From Eubacteriales bacterium (lineage in GTDB: Bacteria > Bacillota_A > Clostridia > Christensenellales > Aristaeellaceae): a stretch of 11,288 nucleotides of DNA. A model generated the notes under the pieces. It saw only the letters and a list, made by a program, of their open reading frames with translations, made no database searches and was not told the origin of the DNA. Below are positions 5,924-11,288 of the stretch, piece by piece. Every line of letters starts with the position of its first letter. Positions within the stretch are counted from its first letter, which is position 1. Both the position numbers and the translations under genes were made by a program. Location of the stretch: the NCBI GenBank assembly GCA_028692205.1, contig JAQUXV010000056.1, positions 1 to 11,288 on the forward strand. Direction: 5' to 3'.

Positions 5924-7408
5924 ATGAATTACGTACTCGGGATTGACCAGAGCACGCAGGGCACCAAGGCGCTGTTGTGCGACGATACGGGCGCGATGCT
6001 TGCCTGCGCTGCGCTACCGCACGAACAGCTGATTAATGCCGAGGGTTGGGTGAGCCACCGGCCGATGGACCTGTACCGCAACACGATTGGGGCTGTGAAG
6101 GCTCTTTTACAGCAGACAGGCATAGATCCGGCAAAGATCGTCTGCGTCGGAATCAGCAATCAGCGGGAAACGGCGTTGCTTTGGGACCGCGAAACCGGGC
6201 TCCCGCTAGCCGATGCGGTGGTGTGGCACTGTGCTCGGGCGGAGGCGGTTTGCCGACGGCCGGAGATTGCCGGGTATGCCGACCTGATCCGGCAAAGGAC
6301 GGGGCTGCCGTTGTCGGCGTATTTCACGGTTGCAAAATGGGCATGGCTTCTGGAAAATACCCCGGGCGCGCAGGTGGCTGCCGAAACAGGCGGCGCGTGC
6401 CTCGGCACGGTGGACAGTTGGCTGCTATACAAGCTGACGGGCCGGTTTGCCACCGATGTTTCCAACGCTGCGCGCACACAGGCGTTTGACATTCACACCC
6501 TTACATGGGATGCGGAAATCTGCCGCCGGTTTGGTGTGCCCGTGCGTGCGCTGGCCGAGGTGATGCCGTCGGATTCGCGTTTTGGCGAAACGGATTTTGA
6601 AGGCGCTCTGCCAAAACCGGTCTCCATTCATGCCGTGATGGGAGACAGCAATTGCGCTCTCTTTGGGCAGGGCTGCCACGCAAAGGGAACGGTGAAGGCA
6701 ACCTACGGTACCGGCAGCTCCATCATGATGAATGTCGGGCACAACCCGCTGGAAAGCCGCCATGGGCTGGCAACCTCCGTGGCATGGGGTATGGACGGGC
6801 ATGTGGACTACGTGCTGGAAGGCAATGTGAACCATAGCGGCTCGGTCGTGACATGGATGAAGGAGAAAGCCGGGTGGATCGGCAGCCCGCAGGAGACCTC
6901 CGCGTTGGCGGAAAAGGCGAACCCGGAAGATGAAACAATACTTGTGCCCGCGTTTACGGGCCTGGGCGCGCCGTATTGGCAAAGCGACGCCCGTGCGATC
7001 ATTGTTGGCCTGTCGCTTTCCACGGGGCGGGCGGAGCTGGTAAAGGCGGGGCTGGAGTCCATTGCGTACCAGATTACGGACGTGCTTGCCGCCATGCGGG
7101 AGGATGCGGACCTCGCCGTGCGCGAACTTCGGGTGGACGGCGGCGCGACGGGCAATGAATATTTAATGCGCTTCCAAAGCAATCTGGCCGATGTGCCGGT
7201 ACGGGCCGCATTTGCGGCGGAGCTTTCCGGCATCGGCGCGGCTTATGCCGCAGGCATTGCGGCGGGCGTGTGGAAGCGGGAAACGCTCTTTACCGGCCGT
7301 GCCGGCCGGGAATACCTGCCCACCGCCAGCAAACCGTGGCGTGAACGCAGGCTGAAACGCTGGGCTGAGGCGGTAACCCTCTCGATGCGCCGCTTCCCGG
7401 AGAAATGA
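5924..7408 (+). CDS. FGGY-family carbohydrate kinase (apulose kinase/glycerol kinase-like)
   Basis: This 494-residue kinase has both FGGY domains. Asp8 lies in GIDQSTQGTKALL, SNQRETALLWDRETG is at 78-92, GTVDSW at 161-166, the catalytic base Asp241 is in GDSNCALFGQG, the nucleotide-binding YGTGSS is at 261-266, and a second-domain segment runs VDGGATGN. The residues that hold glycerol in GlpK have counterparts here: Arg81-Glu82, Tyr133 (SAYFTVAKW) and Asp241. The substrate therefore probably presents a glycerol-like, branched or terminal polyol end. D-apulose, with two hydroxymethyl groups on one carbinol carbon, fits well; glycerol, erythritol, erythrulose or xylulose cannot be excluded. The ribosome binding site GGGAGA (5912-5917) sets the start, 46 bases after the transketolase. 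In the proposed pathway it makes the ketose phosphate that the split transketolase cleaves. Confidence 0.9.
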   Translation: MNYVLGIDQSTQGTKALLCDDTGAMLACAALPHEQLINAEGWVSHRPMDLYRNTIGAVKALLQQTGIDPAKIVCVGISNQRETALLWDRETGLPLADAVVWHCARAEAVCRRPEIAGYADLIRQRTGLPLSAYFTVAKWAWLLENTPGAQVAAETGGACLGTVDSWLLYKLTGRFATDVSNAARTQAFDIHTLTWDAEICRRFGVPVRALAEVMPSDSRFGETDFEGALPKPVSIHAVMGDSNCALFGQGCHAKGTVKATYGTGSSIMMNVGHNPLESRHGLATSVAWGMDGHVDYVLEGNVNHSGSVVTWMKEKAGWIGSPQETSALAEKANPEDETILVPAFTGLGAPYWQSDARAIIVGLSLSTGRAELVKAGLESIAYQITDVLAAMREDADLAVRELRVDGGATGNEYLMRFQSNLADVPVRAAFAAELSGIGAAYAAGIAAGVWKRETLFTGRAGREYLPTASKPWRERRLKRWAEAVTLSMRRFPEK

Positions 7409-7417
7409 GGATTCAGC

Positions 7418-7437
7418 AGGGGTTGGTTCAAACCTCT
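7418..7437 (+). other. Intercistronic hairpin before the binding-protein gene
   Basis: AGGGGTT-GGTTCA-AACCTCT forms a 7-bp stem with one G-T pair and a 6-nt loop, 9 bases after the kinase stop and 17 bases before the AAGGAGG site. It has no T tract. In sugar ABC operons such hairpins can serve as processing or stability elements that raise binding-protein output over the enzymes. That role is inferred from position. Confidence 0.35.
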
Positions 7438-7454
7438 GTCGAACACATAAACAC

Positions 7455-7461
7455 AAGGAGG
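7455..7461 (+). promoter_or_regulatory. Consensus Shine-Dalgarno of the binding protein
   Basis: AAGGAGG, with 8 bases to the ATG at 7470, is the strongest ribosome binding site in the window. It fits the high copy number needed for a solute-binding protein compared with its ATPase and permease. Confidence 0.85.
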
Positions 7462-7469
7462 AAAAACCC

Positions 7470-8483
7470 ATGAAAAAACTGTTGGCGATCATTCTGTCCC
7501 TGAGCATGCTGTGCGTATTCACAGGCGCGTTTGCGGAATCCGCAGCATTCAACCCCGACGAGGAGACCGATACCATCGCGTATACGGACCTCGCGGCGCA
7601 GTACGGCGCGCTGGATACCCTGACGCTTCCCGGCAACGTATCCATCGGCGCGATCCTCAAAAACCAGGCCAACGAATTCTGGCTGATGCTGGGCGACGGC
7701 ATGACGTCAATGGGCGCCCAGTACGGCGCGACCATCGACATCCAGGCCACCCGCACCGAAACCGACACCGCCGGCCAGCTTTCCATCGCCGAAACTATGA
7801 TCCAGAACGAGTACAGCGCGCTGATCCTTTCGCCGCTGACCAACGACTGTCTGGACGGCGCCGTAGCGACCGCGAAAGCCGCTGGGATCCCCATCGTGAA
7901 TGCGAACTGCGAATACATTGCGGATTGCGACGTGTTCGTCGGCGGCCTGCAGATTGAGATCGGCATTAAAGCCGCCGATTACATCGCCGAGAAAATCGGC
8001 GGCGCGGGCAAGGTTGCCATTCTTGAAGGCGTGGCGGGTACATTTACCTCCATCCAGCGTGTGAACGGCTTTAAGCAGGAATTGGCGGAGAAGTACCCTG
8101 ATATCGAAATCGTAGCCAGCGTTCCCGCAGATTATGAAACCGAGAAGGGCCTTAACGTGGCGACCGATATCCTGACGGCCAACCCCGACGTGAGCGCCCT
8201 CTACTGCTGTAACGACAACATGGCTCTGGGCGCTGTGGAAGCCTTGCGCGCGCGCAGCCTGCTGGGTAAAGTGATCGTGCTGGGCGTGGACGGCACCGGC
8301 GACGCCTACAAATCCATCAAAGCCGGCGAACTGACCGCGACGGTCGACCAGTTCCCCGCCACCAACGGCGCTGCCGCCGTGGAAGTCGCCCTGCGCCTGC
8401 TTGCGGGCCAGAAACTCCCCAAGGTCGTATCCACCCCCATCGAAGTTGTGGACGCGGATAACGCGGCCGAATACGGCAAATAA
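7470..8483 (+). CDS. RbsB-type sugar-binding protein of ABC importer
   Basis: This 337-residue exported protein starts with a signal peptide: MKK, a hydrophobic core at 4-18, and a signal peptidase I site after AFA (22). The type I periplasmic-binding fold begins near residue 57 (SIGAILKNQANEFW). It shows ILSPLTND (119-126), IPIVNANCE (140-148), NDNMALGAVEAL (248-259) and GVDGTGDA (272-279), as in RbsB and relatives for ribose, galactose and other pentoses. About 33 mostly polar and acidic residues separate the predicted cleavage site from the domain. No lipobox cysteine is found: Cys15 sits inside the hydrophobic core after Met-Leu. For a Gram-positive cell, anchoring is therefore unclear. 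It should deliver the operon's sugar to the ATPase/permease encoded next. The sugar cannot be read with confidence. Confidence 0.92.
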   Translation: MKKLLAIILSLSMLCVFTGAFAESAAFNPDEETDTIAYTDLAAQYGALDTLTLPGNVSIGAILKNQANEFWLMLGDGMTSMGAQYGATIDIQATRTETDTAGQLSIAETMIQNEYSALILSPLTNDCLDGAVATAKAAGIPIVNANCEYIADCDVFVGGLQIEIGIKAADYIAEKIGGAGKVAILEGVAGTFTSIQRVNGFKQELAEKYPDIEIVASVPADYETEKGLNVATDILTANPDVSALYCCNDNMALGAVEALRARSLLGKVIVLGVDGTGDAYKSIKAGELTATVDQFPATNGAAAVEVALRLLAGQKLPKVVSTPIEVVDADNAAEYGK

Positions 8484-8515
8484 GAACCGATTGTATTTTT
8501 AAGGTGGGATCCTCT

Positions 8516-10018
8516 GTGGAAAAGCAACACCATTGCGTGCTGGAAATCGAGGGCGTCAGCAAGCGTTTCGGCGGCATACAGGCGCTGGACAACGTGCATT
8601 TCGAACTGGAACGCGGGGAAGTACACGCGTTGCTGGGTGAAAACGGCGCCGGAAAATCCACGCTGATGAACATCGTTTCAGGTATTTACAGGCCGGACGG
8701 AGGAACGATTACGCTGAACGGGGAACCCGTCCTGTTTAAGTCGCCTCTTGCCGCCAAACAGCACGGTATCGTGAAAGTCCATCAGGAACTGCAGTTGATC
8801 CCGGAGATGACCGTTGCCCAGAATATTTTTCTGGGCAACGAGCCCGTCTCCCGGTTGGGCAAGGTGGATTTTGCCACCATGGTGAAGCGGGCCGACGAGA
8901 TGCTGAAAAAGCTGGACGCGGAGTTTTCCGCGTCCACCGTCACCCGCCGTCTCTCCACCGCCCAGATGCAGATGGTGGAAATTGCCAAAGCGCTCCTGAA
9001 TGAGTTTAGCGTGCTGATACTGGATGAACCGACCGCGAGCCTCACGATGCGCGAAACGGAACAGCTGTTTAAAACAATCCATTCCCTGAAGGCTCAGGGG
9101 AAATCAATCATTTATATTTCCCACCGGTTAGACGAGATTTTCGAAGTCTGCGACCGGGCCACGGTGTTCCGCGACGGCCGCTATGTGGCGACTGCGCCTG
9201 TAGGCGAACTGAACAAGGAAAAACTGATTCGTTTGATGACGGAGCGGGACATCAGCGATAAACGCTTCAACGCAACTACGGAGAGCACCGACGAAGTGGT
9301 GCTGTCGGTTGAAAATTTCTCGGACGGCAAACGCTTTAACGACATCAGCTTTTGCCTGCATAAGGGCGAAATCCTCGGGTTTTACGGGCTGGTGGGCGCG
9401 GGCAGGACGGAACTGATGCGCGCTGTTTTCGGCGCCGATCAGGGTGCGACCGGTGCAGTGACCATCCACGACCGCAAAACGGTCGTTAAATCCCCCAAGA
9501 ACGCAATCGCGGCCGGCATGATGCTGATTCCGGAGGATCGGAAACTGCAGGGCTTCGTGAGCGGATTGACCAATTACGAAAATGTGGCGCTGAGCAACCT
9601 GAAAAGCTACACCCGCTGTGGGTGGCTTTGTTTTGGTAAGCGAAACCGAATGGTGGATAAAATTACAAAAACACTGGATATCCACCCCGATAACAACAAT
9701 ATGCAAACTTCACGCCTGAGCGGGGGCAACCAACAGAAAGTGGTGGTTGCCAAGGCCATCAACACGGCTCCCGATATAATGATACTGGACGAGCCGACCC
9801 GCGGTATCGACGTCAACGCGAAAAATGAAATTTATCAGTTGATGAAGCGGCTGGCGGCGCAAGGCAAGTCGATCATCATGATTTCCTCAGAGATGCCTGA
9901 AATACTGAGTTTAAGCGACCGGATCATCGTGATGTACGAAGGGCGCATCACAGGCAGGCTCACAGGCCGGGACGCGACCGAGCAAGGCGTTATGCACTAT
10001 GCCATAGGAGGGAACTGA
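8516..10018 (+). CDS. RbsA/MglA-type sugar ABC importer ATPase (two nucleotide-binding domains)
   Basis: This protein of about 500 residues carries two fused ABC ATPase domains. The first has Walker A GENGAGKST (41-49), signature LSTAQMQ, Walker B LILDEPTASL and the switch histidine in SHRLDE. The second has a degenerate Walker A (GLVGAGRTEL), an intact LSGGNQQK signature, Walker B LDEPTRGID, and SSEMPE in place of the switch histidine. This asymmetry, with one degenerate site, is normal for RbsA/MglA/XylG proteins. The start is taken as GTG 8516, because AAGGTGG (8501-8507) has 8-base spacing to it; the in-frame GTG at 8504 overlaps that ribosome binding site. It follows the binding-protein gene by 32 bases and precedes the permease by one base. 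It powers uptake on the inner face of the membrane. Confidence 0.94.
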   Translation: MEKQHHCVLEIEGVSKRFGGIQALDNVHFELERGEVHALLGENGAGKSTLMNIVSGIYRPDGGTITLNGEPVLFKSPLAAKQHGIVKVHQELQLIPEMTVAQNIFLGNEPVSRLGKVDFATMVKRADEMLKKLDAEFSASTVTRRLSTAQMQMVEIAKALLNEFSVLILDEPTASLTMRETEQLFKTIHSLKAQGKSIIYISHRLDEIFEVCDRATVFRDGRYVATAPVGELNKEKLIRLMTERDISDKRFNATTESTDEVVLSVENFSDGKRFNDISFCLHKGEILGFYGLVGAGRTELMRAVFGADQGATGAVTIHDRKTVVKSPKNAIAAGMMLIPEDRKLQGFVSGLTNYENVALSNLKSYTRCGWLCFGKRNRMVDKITKTLDIHPDNNNMQTSRLSGGNQQKVVVAKAINTAPDIMILDEPTRGIDVNAKNEIYQLMKRLAAQGKSIIMISSEMPEILSLSDRIIVMYEGRITGRLTGRDATEQGVMHYAIGGN

Positions 10019-10019
10019 C

Positions 10020-10976
10020 ATGAACAAGTCCAAAGCGGTGAGCCGCCTGCTTAAAAATGAGAACGTCACCCGCAAGTTCGGCATCGTGGGATGCCTGATC
10101 CTGCTATCGGTCATTTTCAGCCTGCTATCCAACAAGTTTCTCACCGGTTCCAACTGGATGAATATTCTCCAGCAGGCCGCCATCAACGGCTGCATCGCCA
10201 TCGGCATGACGGCGGTCATTATCACCGGCGGTATCGACCTTTCCGTAGGTTCCATTATCGCGTTCAGCTCCATGATTATGGCGCAGATGATGGACGCGGG
10301 CATGTCCCCGTGGATTGCGGTGCTGCTGGGAATGCTGATGGGCGCGGGGGCGGGTGCGTTGAACGGCGTACTGATCAGCTATCTCAATTTGCAGCCCTTT
10401 CTGGTCACCATGGGCAGCATGAGCCTCTTCCGCGGTCTTACGCTCATTATATCCGATGGGCTTCCGGTACGTGGTTTCTCCAGTCCGTTCGTCAATTTTA
10501 TGAGCTCGCTTAACGGGGTGTTCCCGATCCCGATCATCATTTTATTGACATTCGCGGTGGTGATTTATCTATTAATCCGTTTTTCCCGGTATGGCCAGCA
10601 CATTTTCGCCATTGGCGGCAATGAGGAAGCCACACGCCTTTCCGGCATCAATACCCGCGGCGTGAAGATCGCCACCTACGCGTTAAGCGGATTTTCCGCA
10701 TCGCTGGCGGGCCTGATCTATCTGGGGCGGCTGGCGGCGGCGGACCCGCAGGCCGGAGCCTCCTACGAGATGAATGCAATCGCGGCGGCGGCTATCGGCG
10801 GCGCTTCACTGGCGGGCGGCAAGGGCAGCATTATTGGAACGATCATCGGCGTGTTGATCCTGCAGGCGCTCAATAACGGCCTCACCCTGTGCAACGTGCA
10901 GTCTTTCTATCAGACGTTTGCCATCGGCCTTATCATCATCGTCGCGACGATTATCGACCATTATTCAAGCAAATAA
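10020..10976 (+). CDS. RbsC-type sugar ABC importer permease
   Basis: This 318-residue integral membrane protein has many hydrophobic segments (for example about 22-36, 54-70, 98-119, 168-186, and several after residue 220). Diagnostic motifs of the RbsC/XylH/AraH (BPD_transp_2) family are GGIDLSVGS at 70-78 and AIGGNEEATRLSGIN at 197-211, the cytoplasmic loop that couples to the ATPase. Its length is normal for the family. AGGAGGG (10006-10012) precedes the ATG, which lies one base after the ATPase stop, so translation is coupled. It presumably works as a homodimer with the double ATPase and the binding protein. It is the last gene of the operon and is followed by a strong hairpin. Confidence 0.94.
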   Translation: MNKSKAVSRLLKNENVTRKFGIVGCLILLSVIFSLLSNKFLTGSNWMNILQQAAINGCIAIGMTAVIITGGIDLSVGSIIAFSSMIMAQMMDAGMSPWIAVLLGMLMGAGAGALNGVLISYLNLQPFLVTMGSMSLFRGLTLIISDGLPVRGFSSPFVNFMSSLNGVFPIPIIILLTFAVVIYLLIRFSRYGQHIFAIGGNEEATRLSGINTRGVKIATYALSGFSASLAGLIYLGRLAAADPQAGASYEMNAIAAAAIGGASLAGGKGSIIGTIIGVLILQALNNGLTLCNVQSFYQTFAIGLIIIVATIIDHYSSK

Positions 10977-10992
10977 CTGCCTCGGTTCAGGG

Positions 10993-11044
10993 GCAAAGGC
11001 AAGAGCGGGAACTGCCATATGGCAGTTCCCGCTCTTGCCTTTGC
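10993..11044 (+). terminator. Operon terminator: 52-bp perfect palindrome
   Basis: Positions 10993-11018 are followed without spacer by their exact reverse complement (11019-11044), centred on CAT|ATG. It begins 17 bases after the permease stop. In RNA the inner part folds as a long G/C-rich stem (AGAGCGGGAACTGCC with its partner), and the outer AAAGGCA/TGCCTTT arms supply a short U-rich tail. Because of the symmetry it could stop transcription in both directions. The T tract is interrupted by GCC, so efficiency is inferred. Confidence 0.75.
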
Positions 11045-11059
11045 GGATCGCTATCGAAC

Positions 11060-11087
11060 CACGGCCCGGCACAGGCCGGACACCGTG
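11060..11087. other. Imperfect GC hairpin downstream of the operon
   Basis: CACGG (11060-11064) pairs with CCGTG (11083-11087), and CCGGC (11066-11070) pairs with GCCGG (11075-11079) around an ACAG loop. The two stems are separated by a 1-nt by 3-nt internal loop. No T tract follows. It may be a repeat-type or structural element; nothing else in the window matches it. Confidence 0.3.
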
Positions 11088-11131
11088 TGAAGTAACATCT
11101 CAAACTAATCCTCATAAAATAAAAACAACGC

Positions 11132-11160
11132 GAAAAGCTCTCCGATTTGGAGCCTTTTCT
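11132..11160. terminator. Candidate bidirectional hairpin terminator
   Basis: GAAAAG and CTCC pair with GGAG and CTTTTC around GATTT, with a small internal bulge. The arms are A-rich on the left and T-rich on the right, so on either strand a short stem is followed by a U run. It may serve a convergent gene entering from the right edge. Confidence 0.45.
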
Positions 11161-11187
11161 ACGCCCCGGCGAATTCGTAGTCCCGGT

Positions 11188-11288
11188 TCACGGCTGCAGT
11201 ACGGTTTCGGCGAAAAGATGCGAAAGGGGAATCACATATCCGCCGTCCGTTCGGCGAGAGAAAAGCACCCTTTGCCGCCGTGGTCGTG
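11188..11288 (-). CDS. Possible 3' end of a convergent gene (edge fragment)
   Basis: A minus-strand frame is open from the right edge to a TGA at 11188-11190. It ends ...DGGYVIPLSHLFAETVLQP and is followed about 30 bases later by the hairpin at 11132-11160. The composition looks protein-like, but about 33 codons without a recognised motif prove little. A second minus-strand frame stays open to a TAG at about 11160-11162, and one plus-strand frame is also open. Treat this as a marker that coding sequence may continue beyond the window, not as an identified gene. Confidence 0.25.
   Translation of the reverse strand, partial: RPRRQRVLFSRRTDGGYVIPLSHLFAETVLQP

Noticed and set aside
1..11288. CRISPR arrays, tRNA or rRNA genes, insertion sequences, attachment sites, toxin-antitoxin or phage-defence genes
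   Set aside because: I saw no regularly spaced repeats of CRISPR type, no tRNA-like cloverleaf, no transposase and no integrase. The only repeat set is the three operators at 2496-2593.

Overview
The window looks like a carbohydrate-use island of a Gram-positive, Firmicutes-type bacterium, most likely a moderately GC-rich member of Clostridia. The evidence is sigma-A-type promoters close to consensus, strong purine-rich ribosome binding sites (AAGGAGG, AGGAGGG), a LacI-family regulator and an RbsB/A/C-type sugar importer. No 16S rRNA or other phylogenetic marker is present, so the taxonomy is inference.

Layout. On the minus strand at the left edge are two overlapping genes: a GmhA-like SIS-domain phosphosugar isomerase (328-978), then a ROK-family sugar kinase cut by the window start (1-331). 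A non-coding gap of about 340 bases separates them from a divergent LacI-family regulator (1318-2358), which has its own TTGACG-N17-TATAAT promoter. Next comes a 288-base regulatory region with a near-perfect promoter (TTGACA-N16-TATAAT) followed by three copies of a CG-centred palindrome (core AAAACGTTTT), one of them a perfect 24-bp palindrome. These are very probably operators of the LacI protein.

Downstream lies one long plus-strand operon: an L-fucose-isomerase-family ketol isomerase (2647-4080), a transketolase split into two polypeptides (4122-4952 and 4945-5877, overlapping by 8 bp), an FGGY kinase with glycerol-kinase-like substrate residues (5924-7408), and a complete sugar ABC importer: binding protein (7470-8483), double ATPase (8516-10018) and permease (10020-10976). 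It closes with a 52-bp perfect palindrome acting as a terminator. The last ~240 bases hold two more hairpins and possibly the 3' end of a convergent gene.

How the genes fit together. The order of action would be import, aldose-ketose isomerisation, phosphorylation, then transketolase cleavage. This set (isomerase + FGGY kinase + two-subunit transketolase + ribose-type importer) matches the non-oxidative transketolase route described for D-apiose: D-apiose to D-apulose to D-apulose 4-phosphate, then with glyceraldehyde 3-phosphate to xylulose 5-phosphate + dihydroxyacetone phosphate. That is my preferred substrate assignment, but it is inferred from gene content. A sulfoquinovose transketolase pathway or another unusual pentose/tetrose is possible. 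The divergent ROK kinase/SIS isomerase pair may be unrelated.
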